DNA of 64,000 nucleotides from Geomonas anaerohicana (GTDB taxonomy: Bacteria > Desulfobacterota > Desulfuromonadia > Geobacterales > Geobacteraceae): contig NZ_JAEMHL010000003.1 of assembly GCF_016458305.1 (NCBI RefSeq), positions 434,001-498,000 of the forward strand. Direction: 5' to 3'. Under the pieces are notes generated by a model. The model did no database searches and was not told the origin of the DNA. It worked only from the letters and a program-made list of their open reading frames with translations. The position numbers were made by a program, and so were the translations under genes. Every line of letters starts with the position of its first letter. The stretch's first letter is position 1. Positions 9,242-21,109 of this stretch are shown one piece after another.

Positions 9242-9251
9242 AGGTTTTACT

Positions 9252-10209
9252 TTGAAATCGGACAGAATAAAATTTCTCGTTTTTGCCCTCGTGGTGCTGC
9301 TCATCCCGCTGCCGCTCTCCGGTGGGTATCTCACCAACGTCCTCATCTTCGTCGGGATCAACAGCGTGCTCGCCCTGGGACTCAATCTCCTTCTGGGCTA
9401 TGCCGGGCAGATCTCGCTCGGGCAGGCTGCCTTCTTCGGCCTGGGCGCCTACGGCTCCGGCGTCTTGACCACCGCCTACGGCCTCAACCCGTGGCTGGCC
9501 ATGGTCGTGGTCGCCGTCTGCGTCGCCCTGTTCGCCTTCGCCATCGGCTTCCCGGTGCTGCGCCTCAAGGGGCATTACCTGGCCATGGCCACCCTGGGCG
9601 TCGGCGTCATCGTCAACATCGCCTTCAACGAGACCGTGGAGCTGACCGGCGGACCGTCCGGGCTCTCCGGCATCCCCAACCTCAGTATCGGCAGCCTCAC
9701 CTTCGACTCGGACCTCAAGAACTACTACCTGGTCTGGGTGTTCGCGCTGGGGATGATCCTCCTGTCGCTGAACCTGGTGAACTCCCGTTTCGGCCGGGGG
9801 CTGCGCGCCATCCACGATTCCGAGGTGGCCGCCCGCGTCATGGGGGTCAACGCGAGGCTGATGAAGGTGCAGGTATTCACGCTTTCGGCATTCATGTCGG
9901 CCATCATGGGGAGCCTGTACTGCCACGTGATGACCTTCATCTCGCCCAACTCGTTCGGCTTTCACTTCTCGGTGGAGATCCTCACCATGATCGTCATCGG
10001 CGGCCTGGGGAGCGTGTACGGCTCCATCCTGGGCGCCCTGCTGCTGACCCTGCTCCCCGAGATGCTGCGCACCTTCCAGGACTACGACATCATCGTGTAC
10101 GGCCTTTTGCTGATCACCATGACCATCTACCTCCCCGGCGGTCTGGTGGAGGGGATTCCGGCGCTGCTGCGGCGCCTGGTGCCGGCGAAGAAGGTAACGG
10201 AGGGGAGCG

Positions 10210-10217
<8 letters not shown>
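9252..10217 (+). CDS. livM: Branched-chain amino acid ABC transporter permease LivM
   Basis: 321 residues, about nine membrane segments. It contains LGLNLLLGYAGQISLGQAAFFGLGAYG and the GLGSVYGSILGA segment typical of LivM. The start is a TTG at 9252 preceded by AAAGG; no better in-frame ATG lies near. It overlaps livG by eight bases, so the two are co-translated. Confidence 0.92.
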
Positions 10218-10962
<745 letters not shown>

Positions 10963-10972
10963 CCAGTCTGGT

Positions 10973-10993
10973 TCCTCCCCCGGAGGGGGAGGA
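10973..10993. repeat. G/C-block hairpin, half copy
   Basis: TCCTCCCCC and its inverse GGGGGAGGA meet almost without a loop. It is one half of the paired repeats at 5790 and 20566, placed between livG and livF. Confidence 0.6.
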
Positions 10994-11068
10994 GAGTGCA
11001 GGCTCACTCCCAAGAACCAAATCTGCTTCCACGGGAGCATGCGGGGCAGAGAGCTTCAAAGGACACAA

Positions 11069-11812
11069 ATGCTAAAGATCAAGAACATCAACGCCTATTA
11101 CGGCAAGGTGCACGCGCTCAAGAACGTTTCGCTGCACCTAAAGGCCGGCGAGATAGTGACGCTCATCGGTGCCAACGGCGCCGGCAAGACCACGCTGCTC
11201 AACACCCTCTCGGGCATCATCCCTACCGCAAGCGGTGAGATCCTGCTGGAGGGGAAGGATATCGTGGGGCAGGCGGCAGACCGCGTGGTCTCGCTGGGGC
11301 TGTCCCAGGTGCCGGAAGGGCGCCAGGTCTTCAACCCGCTTATGGTCGAGGAAAACCTGGAACTGGGTGCCTACCTGCGCTACCGGGCCGGCGGACAGAG
11401 AAACGAGATCGCGGTGGACCTGGAGCGGATGTACCAGATGTTCCCGAGGCTCAAGGAGCGTCGTCGCCAGGCCGCTGGGACCCTGTCCGGCGGGGAGCAG
11501 CAGATGCTCGCCATCGGCCGCGCGCTCATGGCGCGCCCGAAGCTGTTGCTGCTCGACGAGCCGTCCATGGGGCTCGCCCCCCTGGTGGTGCAGGACATCT
11601 TCAAGGTGATCGAGCGCCTGCGCAGAGAGGAGGGGACCACCATCCTCCTGGTTGAGCAGAACGCGCGCGCCGCGCTGAAGGTCGCCGATCGCGGCTATGT
11701 CCTCGAGACCGGTAAAGTGATACTTGAAGGAAAGGCATCCGAGCTGCTGGAAAACAAGGATGTGCAGCGCGCCTATCTGGGGCGCGACAAGAAAGAAATT
11801 TGGGAGAGGTAG
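11069..11812 (+). CDS. livF: Branched-chain amino acid ABC transporter ATPase LivF
   Basis: 247 residues from the ATG at 11069 (AAAGGA seven bases upstream; the in-frame ATG at 11039 adds ten residues not typical of the family). Walker [10 protein letters not shown] near 37, signature [16 protein letters not shown] near 138, Walker [14 protein letters not shown] near 158, switch region VEQNAR near 192. Its transcript is separated from livG by a repeat but remains in the operon. Confidence 0.93.
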   Translation: MLKIKNINAYYGKVHALKNVSLHLKAGEIVTLIGANGAGKTTLLNTLSGIIPTASGEILLEGKDIVGQAADRVVSLGLSQVPEGRQVFNPLMVEENLELGAYLRYRAGGQRNEIAVDLERMYQMFPRLKERRRQAAGTLSGGEQQMLAIGRALMARPKLLLLDEPSMGLAPLVVQDIFKVIERLRREEGTTILLVEQNARAALKVADRGYVLETGKVILEGKASELLENKDVQRAYLGRDKKEIWER

Positions 11813-11814
11813 CT

Positions 11815-13116
11815 ATGCAGATTTGGGAGCCCGAATACGAGTGCATGCCGCGGGAGGAGATCGAGCAGCTCCAATTGGAGCGGCTCCAGGCTACTCTGAA
11901 CCGCGTTTACAAGAACGTCACCTGCTACCGCACCAGGTTCAAGGAGATGGGGATCGTCCCCGAGGACGTCCGGTCCCTCGCCGACCTGGCCAAGCTCCCG
12001 TTCACCACCAAGGAGGACCTGCGCCTCAACTACCCGTACGGCATGTTCGCGGTGCCGCTGCGCGAAGTGGTCCGTATCCACTCCTCCTCCGGCACCACCG
12101 GCAAGCCGACCGTCGTCGGCTACACCAAGCACGACCTCAAGGTCTGGTCCAGCCTGGTGGCCCGTTTCATGACGGCAGCCGGCGTCAACAGCGACGACGT
12201 GGTGCAGATCGCATTCGGCTATGGCCTCTTCACGGGCGCCTTCGGCCTGCACTATGGTTCCGAGATGATCGGCGCCTCCGTCATCCCGATGGGCGCGGGG
12301 AACACCGAGAAGCAGATCATGATCATGCAGGACTACCGCACCACCGCGCTTGTCTCCACCCCGAGTTACGCGGTCACCATCGCGGAGCGGATGGAGAAGA
12401 TGGGGATCGATCCCAAGGGGCTTACCCTCAAGGTCGGTCTCTTCGGCGGCGAGCCCTGGTCCGAGGCGATGCGTCGCGAGATCGAGGAGCGCCTCGGCAT
12501 CACCGCCACCGACAACTACGGCCTTTCCGAGGTCATCGGCCCGGGCGTCGCCGGCGAGTGCCAGTGCAAGCGCGGCATGCACATCTCCGAGGATCACTTC
12601 ATCGCCGAGATCATCGACCCCGATACCGGCGCGGTGCTCCCTCCGGGGAGCGTGGGCGAACTGGTGCTCACCTCGCTCACCAAGGAAGCGTTCCCGATGG
12701 TGCGCTACCGGACTCGTGACATCACTTCGCTGGACTACGAAAAGTGCGACTGCGGCAGGACCATGGTGCGCATGAAGAAGACCATGGGGCGCTCCGACGA
12801 CATGCTCATCATCAAGGGGGTCAACGTCTACCCGTCGCAGATAGAGGACGTGCTGTTTGCCATCGAGGGGTGCCAGCCGCACTACCAGCTGGTCGTGGAT
12901 CGGAAGGGGGCGCTGGACACTCTGGAGATCCGTATCGAGGTGACCGAAAACATCTTCTTCGACGAGATGAAGAAGCAAAAGGCCTTTCTGGACAAGGTGG
13001 AGAAGAAGATTGATTCCGTGCTCGGCGTCGGCGCCGTCGTGAAGTTGGTTGAGCCCAACAGCATCCCGCGAGCCGAAGGCAAAGCATGCCGCGTCATTGA
13101 CAACAGGAAAATCTAG
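11815..13116 (+). CDS. paaK: Phenylacetate-CoA ligase (AMP-forming), second copy
   Basis: 433 residues, beginning [20 protein letters not shown] two bases after livF ends. It carries the same ANL motifs as the copy at 4015 ([65 protein letters not shown]). The two are moderately diverged paralogues and probably prefer different aryl acids. Placement directly behind the Liv-type transporter suggests activation of an imported acid. Confidence 0.92.
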   Translation: MQIWEPEYECMPREEIEQLQLERLQATLNRVYKNVTCYRTRFKEMGIVPEDVRSLADLAKLPFTTKEDLRLNYPYGMFAVPLREVVRIHSSSGTTGKPTVVGYTKHDLKVWSSLVARFMTAAGVNSDDVVQIAFGYGLFTGAFGLHYGSEMIGASVIPMGAGNTEKQIMIMQDYRTTALVSTPSYAVTIAERMEKMGIDPKGLTLKVGLFGGEPWSEAMRREIEERLGITATDNYGLSEVIGPGVAGECQCKRGMHISEDHFIAEIIDPDTGAVLPPGSVGELVLTSLTKEAFPMVRYRTRDITSLDYEKCDCGRTMVRMKKTMGRSDDMLIIKGVNVYPSQIEDVLFAIEGCQPHYQLVVDRKGALDTLEIRIEVTENIFFDEMKKQKAFLDKVEKKIDSVLGVGAVVKLVEPNSIPRAEGKACRVIDNRKI

Positions 13117-13218
13117 ACTAGCATTGATTCCGCTTTTGGTTTCCAGCCGGGTGTTATTAGGCTGCAAGCGATACTCAACTGGGGCACGCCCCCCCGATAC
13201 TACCAAGGAGGAATCAAC

Positions 13219-13551
13219 ATGAAAAAAGTTGTCATTGCTACTGCTGCTGTGCTGTCTATGTCGGTAATCGCGGTTCCCGCCTTCGCTGACGTCAAGAAGG
13301 GCGAGAAGATCGATGCCAAGGCCGAGTTCGATAAGCACTGTGTCGCCTGCCACCCGAAAGGGGGCAACATTATCAACCCCAAGAAGGGCCTGGGCAAGAA
13401 GGACCTCGCCGCCAACGGGGTAAAGACCGAGAAGGATATCGTCGCCAAGATGCGCAACCCGGGTCCCGGGATGACCAAGTTCGACGCCAAGGCCGTGCCC
13501 GATGCCGAGGCCCACGCCATTGCCAAGTACATTCTCGCCACTTACAAGTAA
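13219..13551 (+). CDS. Monoheme class I c-type cytochrome
   Basis: 110 residues. Signal peptide 1-23 (AFA cleavage), a single heme site CVACH at residues 41-45, and a later GPGMTKFD where the methionine is the likely second iron ligand, as in small class I cytochromes c. Periplasmic electron carrier; its partners are not shown. Stand-alone, with AAGGAGGA before the ATG and a strong terminator right behind. Confidence 0.9.
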   Translation: MKKVVIATAAVLSMSVIAVPAFADVKKGEKIDAKAEFDKHCVACHPKGGNIINPKKGLGKKDLAANGVKTEKDIVAKMRNPGPGMTKFDAKAVPDAEAHAIAKYILATYK

Positions 13552-13574
13552 TACCGTTTCAGATAGCAGCATCT

Positions 13575-13613
13575 AAAAGCACCTGCCGGCCTCGCGCCAG
13601 TAGGTGCTTTTTT
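13575..13613 (+). terminator. Intrinsic terminator after cytochrome gene
   Basis: AAAAGCACCT (13575-13584) pairs with AGGTGCTTTT (13602-13611), followed by Ts. Confidence 0.85.
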
Positions 13614-13701
13614 ATTCGCCCCGCAATGCCAGAGCCACTACAGCAAGTTCATCAACGAAGTGCATTACGTGACTTACGTTCCCCCCTTGTCAAAGGGGGG
13701 A

Positions 13702-13753
13702 CGTCAGGCCGCGTGCAGCGCTTCGGGGAACGTCAGGCCGCGTGCAGCGCTTC
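13702..13753. repeat. 23-bp direct repeat, two copies
   Basis: CGTCAGGCCGCGTGCAGCG plus CTTC occurs at 13702-13724 and again at 13731-13753, a 29-base period. Intergenic, between two convergent transcription units. Confidence 0.75.
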
Positions 13754-13763
13754 CGATGGGACG

Positions 13764-13795
13764 AAGAGCGCCGCAGGAAATCCTGCGGCGCTCTT
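13764..13795. terminator. Perfect 15-bp hairpin, possible bidirectional terminator
   Basis: AAGAGCGCCGCAGGA (13764-13778) and its exact inverse (13781-13795) around a two-base loop. It lies between the cytochrome gene (+) and the flavin-binding gene (-). No long U-tract on either side, so termination is uncertain. Confidence 0.5.
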
Positions 13796-13815
13796 ACTTT
13801 GTTTTGGCTCGTTTT

Positions 13816-13928
13816 CCCTCTCCCTCTGGGAGAGGGTGCCCGAAGGGCGGGTGAGGGAGGTGCCCAGCGCACCGTATTGCCAACTGCAGCGCCCTCACCC
13901 CTGCCCCTCTCCCGGTGGGCGAGGGGGA
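13816..13928. repeat. CCCTCTCCC-type inverted repeat element
   Basis: The left half holds a CCCTCTCCC-CTGGGAGAGGG hairpin with GGGTGAGGG; the right half (13892-13928) repeats it inverted as CCCTCACCC ... CCCTCTCCC. A paired REP/BIME-like element of a kind widespread in proteobacteria. It fills the 400-base gap before the gene at 13954. Confidence 0.7.
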
Positions 13929-13953
13929 CTGCCCGGCAGCTTCGGCTGCCGCT

Positions 13954-14334
13954 CTACAGCGTCTGCTTGGCTGTCGTTACCTTGATCTCGAGGACCGCTC
14001 GGGCCCAGGGGAATTCACCCTTGGTGGAGTCGAAGGTCGGGCCGGAATCGAGGATGGTTCCGGTGCCCTCCACAAAGAACCCCGTGCCGGGACCGTGACT
14101 TCCTTCCACTTCGCGCGTGCCGAGGGTAATCAGTACCCGCGGGTTCTGGGCCAGGTTGTTCTCGGTCACGTGCATGTAGCCGACCGGTACCAGCAGTTTC
14201 CCGTCGGGACTGATCCGCAGGTAGCTGTTCCAGGTGTTGACCATGTGCGGGCCTTCAATGCCCTGGGTCACTATGGCCACCACGCCCTCATGCGCCATCA
14301 CTTCTTTCATCTTGTCAGGAATAGGAATCATCAT
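13954..14334 (-). CDS. Pyridoxamine 5'-phosphate oxidase-like flavin-binding protein
   Basis: 126 residues with the split-barrel pattern of the PNPOx-like/FMN-binding superfamily: a helix (IPDKMKEVMAHEGVVAIVTQG), strand pairs (PHMVNTWNSYLRISPDGKLLVPVG) and a conserved middle (NLAQNPRVLITLGTREVEG). Likely an FMN-binding protein; substrate unknown. The start follows AGGAGG. It lies 19 bases downstream of the VOC gene and is probably co-transcribed with it. Confidence 0.75.
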   Translation of the reverse strand: MMIPIPDKMKEVMAHEGVVAIVTQGIEGPHMVNTWNSYLRISPDGKLLVPVGYMHVTENNLAQNPRVLITLGTREVEGSHGPGTGFFVEGTGTILDSGPTFDSTKGEFPWARAVLEIKVTTAKQTL

Positions 14335-14353
14335 ATAGCTCCTCCTTTGGTGG

Positions 14354-14734
14354 CTACCACTGTCTCAGTTCAATAGAAAATCCGTCGCAATCCCGTATCT
14401 CGGCACGTTTGGAGGGGCCGAGTTGGACCGGTCCCCAACTGGGGGTGATGCCCTTGCCGGCCAGGTAGGCGAGGGCGGCGTCCATGTCTTCCACCTCCAG
14501 CGCCATCATCCGGTAACCGGTACTCCAAGGCTCTGCCGTGGTTATGGTGGGATCCTTCACCCGCATCAGTTCCAGCACCGTGTCTCCCAGTGCGAGATAG
14601 GCGATTTCCTCCAGCGGTGCTGCTGCCACCGCCATCTGTTCCTTAATGGAAAAGCCAAGAACTTCCGTATAGAACTTGACGGAACGATCAAAGTCGGTGG
14701 GGATTATCTCAATGTGATCAATCCTTTTGAACAC
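14354..14734 (-). CDS. VOC / glyoxalase-type metalloprotein
   Basis: 126 residues, beginning at a GTG preceded by GGAG. Two beta-alpha-beta-beta-beta repeats are evident, with candidate metal ligands His7 (RIDHIEI), Glu in TVLELM and Glu in FSIELRQ, as in lactoylglutathione lyase and methylmalonyl-CoA epimerase relatives. Reaction unknown. It is followed by the flavin-binding gene and preceded by an MFS transporter. Confidence 0.75.
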   Translation of the reverse strand: MFKRIDHIEIIPTDFDRSVKFYTEVLGFSIKEQMAVAAAPLEEIAYLALGDTVLELMRVKDPTITTAEPWSTGYRMMALEVEDMDAALAYLAGKGITPSWGPVQLGPSKRAEIRDCDGFSIELRQW

Positions 14735-14784
14735 TCTTGTCTCCGTATCGCTGTATCTACTTACCGTATTACCTGCTGTGGTAT

Positions 14785-15987
14785 TTATTGTGCTTCCGCT
14801 ATGAGTGTCGCTTCCGGCGCTTTATGAGGGACCCGCATCCACTGTGCTGCGATCAGCGAGATAACACCGAGCACTGTGCCGCCGATGAACGGTATCCGGT
14901 AGTCCATCATCCAGAAGTACCCGCCCAGGGCCGGCAGGAACACGGCGGCTATGTGGTTGATGGTGAACCCCACTGACATGGAGGAGGCGATATCTGCCGG
15001 ATCGGCCACCTTCTGGAAGTAGGTCCTGATGGCGACCTCGAAATTGTAGAGGATGTTGTCCAGTATGTACATCAGCATGACCAGATTTTTCGAGGTGGTG
15101 AAGGCGTAAACCAGGAAGATGACGATGACGCCGGAGTACTCGATGGATGAGATGGTGCGCTCGCCGAAGTGGTTGATTGCCTTGCCGATCAGCGAGTTGA
15201 GGATGTAGGCCACCACGTTGTTGACGATGAAGAGGATGGTCATCTCCCGCACCGTGAAATGGAACACCTGGACCAGGAGCAGGATGGAGAACACCACGAA
15301 GATCTGGCGCCGGGCGCCAGACAGGAGCGTCAGCAGGTAAAAGAGCGAGTAGCGGCGCCGCAGGATCATCTTCTTGCGCTGCGGCACGATCCCGCCGTGG
15401 GTCGGGTTCTGGAACAATCCCCAGATCCCTGCGGCCAGCACGAGACCGCCGATGGTCAGGTACATCTCGCGGTACTGCGCGATGCCGCTCAGGCAGTACA
15501 CGATGATCCCGGCGACGACGCTTGACACCGCCGCGAGCGCCCGCAGACGACCGAAAATCAGTGGCGACACGGCCGTGGAGAAATATTGCAGCGTCAGTGA
15601 CTGGTTGGTGCTCTCGTAGTAATGGAAGCCGAAGCTCATGACCACCGTGGTGAAGATGACCCAGCCGTAGGAGGGGATCAACGCGGTGATGCCGGTGCCG
15701 AGGCCGAGAAGGACGATGGAAAGCGCTGCCAGCTTGTGCTCCCGTACCAGCAGCAGTACGAACACGACCAGCAGCGACAAAAGCCCCGGGATCTCGCGCA
15801 CCGACTGGGTCACGCCGACTTGGCTTCCGTTCAGGTGCACCATCTCGGCGGCGAAGTTGTTGAAGAGGATGGTATAGCCCTGCAGGCCGATGGTGGAGGC
15901 TGCGGTGAGCACCACCAGAAAGCGCAGCATCGGGCGCTGCTCCGAGGCCAAAAGCCCAGTGTCGAATTTTCCCAGTACGCCTTTCAT
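14785..15987 (-). CDS. Major facilitator superfamily transporter
   Basis: 400 residues from the ATG at 15987 (MKGVLGKFDTGLLASEQRPML; GGAG eight bases upstream). A longer in-frame reading upstream lacks a ribosome site. About twelve hydrophobic segments are visible, with a cytoplasmic loop near the middle (NPTHGGIVPQRKKMILRRRYS). Substrate cannot be assigned. It reads towards the VOC and flavin genes and diverges from the rubredoxin operon. Confidence 0.8.
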   Translation of the reverse strand: MKGVLGKFDTGLLASEQRPMLRFLVVLTAASTIGLQGYTILFNNFAAEMVHLNGSQVGVTQSVREIPGLLSLLVVFVLLLVREHKLAALSIVLLGLGTGITALIPSYGWVIFTTVVMSFGFHYYESTNQSLTLQYFSTAVSPLIFGRLRALAAVSSVVAGIIVYCLSGIAQYREMYLTIGGLVLAAGIWGLFQNPTHGGIVPQRKKMILRRRYSLFYLLTLLSGARRQIFVVFSILLLVQVFHFTVREMTILFIVNNVVAYILNSLIGKAINHFGERTISSIEYSGVIVIFLVYAFTTSKNLVMLMYILDNILYNFEVAIRTYFQKVADPADIASSMSVGFTINHIAAVFLPALGGYFWMMDYRIPFIGGTVLGVISLIAAQWMRVPHKAPEATLIAEAQ

Positions 15988-16213
15988 GAACTCTCCGGTA
16001 GTCGTGTTGCGATCCCCGCACCGGCTCAAGCCGCGCAGAGCGCTATTCTTAGCACCGTTGGCGTCGCCTGTATATACCACTCTCTCTAATGATTACGCGG
16101 CGGCTTGACATTAATGGGGCGCCAGCTACTTTTTATCAATGTTTTCAACTCAGGTTCCAGCGGCCAGCCAGTCAAGGCGCGGTAGGGGCTGCATCAAATT
16201 CAAGGAGGACGTC

Positions 16214-16372
16214 ATGCAAAAGTATCGCTGTACTGTGTGCGGGTACATCTACGATCCGGAGGTAGGGGACATCGATAGCGGTGTTGCCCCGGGGACCGCT
16301 TTCGAGGACATCCCGGAGGATTGGGTCTGCCCCATCTGCGGCGTCGACAAGAGCATGTTCGAGCCGGAATAA
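16214..16372 (+). CDS. Rubredoxin
   Basis: 52 residues, the classic rubredoxin size. It has the two iron-binding CxxCG knuckles ([15 protein letters not shown] and [16 protein letters not shown]). The start at 16214 follows CAAGGAGGA; longer in-frame readings have no support. One-electron carrier. It sits 22 bases before a flavoprotein that may be its reductase, in an operon with aconitase. Confidence 0.96.
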   Translation: MQKYRCTVCGYIYDPEVGDIDSGVAPGTAFEDIPEDWVCPICGVDKSMFEPE

Positions 16373-16394
16373 GCCAGTTGAGGGAGACCCGCTC

Positions 16395-17729
16395 ATGAAG
16401 TGCGTGATCATCGGCGGCATTGCCGCCGGCCTCTCGGCCGCGAGCCAGATCAAGCGGCAGTCTCCGCAGGCCGAGGTGGTCGTCCTCGAAAAGAGCGGCG
16501 ACGTTTCCTACGCCGCGTGCGGCATGCCTTACAACCTGTTCTTCAAGGACAGGCCGGTGGAAAGGCTCTACGCCATCCCGTTGGAGGTCATCCGCAGCGA
16601 ACGCGGGGTCGACTATCGCCTGCGCCAGGAAGTGACCCGTATTGATGCTGACGGGAAAAAGGTCGAGGTTGCCGATCTTCAAACCGGCCGGACTTACAGC
16701 GAAGGTTACGATTTTCTGGTCTATGCCACCGGAAATAAAGCGATCCGCCTGGATTACCCCGGTTTCGACGACAACGATGTCTTCTATTTCCGCACCCTCG
16801 AAGACACCCGACGCGCCAAGGAGTTTCTCTACCGCACCCCTCCAGCCAAGGTGCTCCTTATTGGGGCCGGCTATACCAACCTCGAGGTTGCCGACGTCCT
16901 GACCAACCTGAAGCTCGCCCCGGTGATCGTCGAGAAAGCGCCGGTGATCCTGCCGTCCTTCTGTGAAGAGGTGCGCGAGCAGGTGGTGGCGAAGGCATTG
17001 GAAAAGGGAATTGAGCTTTTCACCGGCGTGGATATCGAGGAGAAAGCCGGGCGCCAGGTGAAGACCTCCGCCGGGACCTTCCAGGCCGACATGGTCGTGG
17101 TTGCCGCGGGGGCGCGACCCAACACCGCCCTCTTTGCCGCCGCAGGTGGGGAACTTGGTGTGGCCGGCGCGGTAAAGGTGGACCGTTACCTGCGCACCAA
17201 CCTGGACGGGGTCTTTTCCGGCGGGGACTGTGCCGAGCACTACGTCCGGCAATTGGGGCTGAACTCGTACTTCCCGCTGGGGCCGGCTGCCAACAAGCAG
17301 GGCAGGGTGATCGGTCACAACATCTGTAATCCCGACCGTATGACTGAGTTCTGGGGCATCGACCAGACCGCGGTCTTCAAGTTCTTCGACTACACCGTGG
17401 CCACCACGGGGCTGAGCGAGCGGCAGCTGCAGACGCTGGGCAAGGACGTGGTCAAGGTAGTGGTTGACGGTCCGACCAGGGGAGAGTTCCCCGGTGGCGG
17501 CACCATCCGCATCGTGCTCCTGTGCGAGAAAGGAAGCGGTCTGCTGCTCGGCAGCCAGATGATCGGCGAGGACGTGGTCGCCAAGCGGGTCGACGTCCTG
17601 GCCACCGCTATCTACAAGCACATGACGGTTTTCGAGATCGCGGAATTGGACCTGAGCTATTCCCCACCGTACGCGCCGGTCTGGGATCCGGTCCTGGTCG
17701 CGGCCAACGTGGCAGTAAAAAAAGTCTGA
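16395..17729 (+). CDS. CoA-disulfide reductase / NADH oxidase-family flavoprotein
   Basis: 444 residues. N-terminal FAD-binding IIGGIAAGLSAASQIKR, redox-active Cys42 in SYAACGMPYN (the cysteine of CoA-disulfide reductase and NADH oxidase), a second dinucleotide site VLLIGAGYTNLEVADVL near residue 160, FSGGDCAEH near 280 and a C-terminal dimerisation domain. The cysteine favours CoA-disulfide reductase, NADH oxidase or polysulfide reductase activity over a plain rubredoxin reductase. The adjacent rubredoxin suggests it may pass electrons there, perhaps against oxygen or peroxide. Start chosen at 16395 behind GGGAGA. Confidence 0.82.
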   Translation: MKCVIIGGIAAGLSAASQIKRQSPQAEVVVLEKSGDVSYAACGMPYNLFFKDRPVERLYAIPLEVIRSERGVDYRLRQEVTRIDADGKKVEVADLQTGRTYSEGYDFLVYATGNKAIRLDYPGFDDNDVFYFRTLEDTRRAKEFLYRTPPAKVLLIGAGYTNLEVADVLTNLKLAPVIVEKAPVILPSFCEEVREQVVAKALEKGIELFTGVDIEEKAGRQVKTSAGTFQADMVVVAAGARPNTALFAAAGGELGVAGAVKVDRYLRTNLDGVFSGGDCAEHYVRQLGLNSYFPLGPAANKQGRVIGHNICNPDRMTEFWGIDQTAVFKFFDYTVATTGLSERQLQTLGKDVVKVVVDGPTRGEFPGGGTIRIVLLCEKGSGLLLGSQMIGEDVVAKRVDVLATAIYKHMTVFEIAELDLSYSPPYAPVWDPVLVAANVAVKKV

Positions 17730-17738
17730 GGAGAAGAC

Positions 17739-20552
<2,814 letters not shown>

Positions 20553-20565
20553 CCTCGCCTTTTGT

Positions 20566-20646
20566 CCCCTCCCCTGGAGGGGGAGGGCTAGGGAGGGGGA
20601 TGGTTTGCGTTCTCCCCTCCCAACCTCCCCCCTCCAGGGGGAGGAG
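20566..20646. repeat. G/C-block intergenic repeat, paired copy
   Basis: CCCCTCCCCTGGAGGGGGAGG on the left and CCTCCCCCCTCCAGGGGGAG on the right, inverted around a T-rich centre. Same family as 5790 and 27488; directly behind acnA. Confidence 0.7.
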
Positions 20647-20718
20647 CCTTCCGCCGCCTATCGCCGTCTCGTCCCCAGTACCTCTCGCACTCAATCACAC
20701 CATCCATCACATTCCCTC

Positions 20719-20748
20719 TTGACGATTTATACCCCCTGGGGGTATTGT
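20719..20748 (+). promoter_or_regulatory. Promoter of csoR-copA operon with operator in the spacer
   Basis: -35 TTGACG at 20719-20724 and -10 TATTGT at 20743-20748, spacer 18. The palindrome ATACCCCCTGGGGGTAT (20729-20745) fills the spacer, the usual arrangement of a CsoR operator: repressor binding would block polymerase until Cu(I) releases it. Confidence 0.8.
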
Positions 20749-20760
20749 TGCCTTAACTGA

Positions 20761-20777
20761 ATACCCCATGGGGGTAT
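20761..20777 (+). promoter_or_regulatory. Second CsoR-type operator
   Basis: ATACCCCATGGGGGTAT, nearly identical to the first operator and 32 bases (about three helical turns) downstream, in the early transcribed region just before the csoR ribosome site. Confidence 0.75.
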
Positions 20778-20797
20778 TGCGAAGGACGGAGGGACCC

Positions 20798-21088
20798 ATG
20801 AGCGACTCGTCGAAAAACAAGCTGAACACGCGCGTGAAAAGGATTGCCGGGCAGGTGGCCGGTATCGAGCGGATGCTGGAGGAGAAGCGCTACTGCGTCG
20901 ACATCCTGAACCAGATCTCCGCAGTCCGCTCCGCCCTCGATTCCCTGGGTGTCGAACTGCTCACCCGTCACCTGGAAAACTGCGTGCTGGGGCAGGGGGG
21001 CGACAAGCAGCACGACCAGGCCAAGCCGATGAGCCAGCAGCAGTTGTTGGACGAGGTGAAGACCGCCTTGTCCCGTTTCCTGAAGTAG
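20798..21088 (+). CDS. csoR: CsoR-family copper-sensing repressor
   Basis: 96 residues, all-helical. The copper triad is intact: Cys33 (RYCVD), His58 and Cys62 (TRHLENCV), with the 25- and 4-residue spacing of known CsoR proteins. This argues for Cu(I) rather than the nickel or formaldehyde sensors of the same family. The start at 20798 (MSDSSKNK) follows ACGGAGGGA; an upstream ATG inside the second operator is unlikely. It is expected to repress its own operon with copA through the two GGGGTAT palindromes. Confidence 0.9.
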   Translation: MSDSSKNKLNTRVKRIAGQVAGIERMLEEKRYCVDILNQISAVRSALDSLGVELLTRHLENCVLGQGGDKQHDQAKPMSQQQLLDEVKTALSRFLK

Positions 21089-21109
21089 TGCTTTACGGAG
21101 GAAAAAGTG

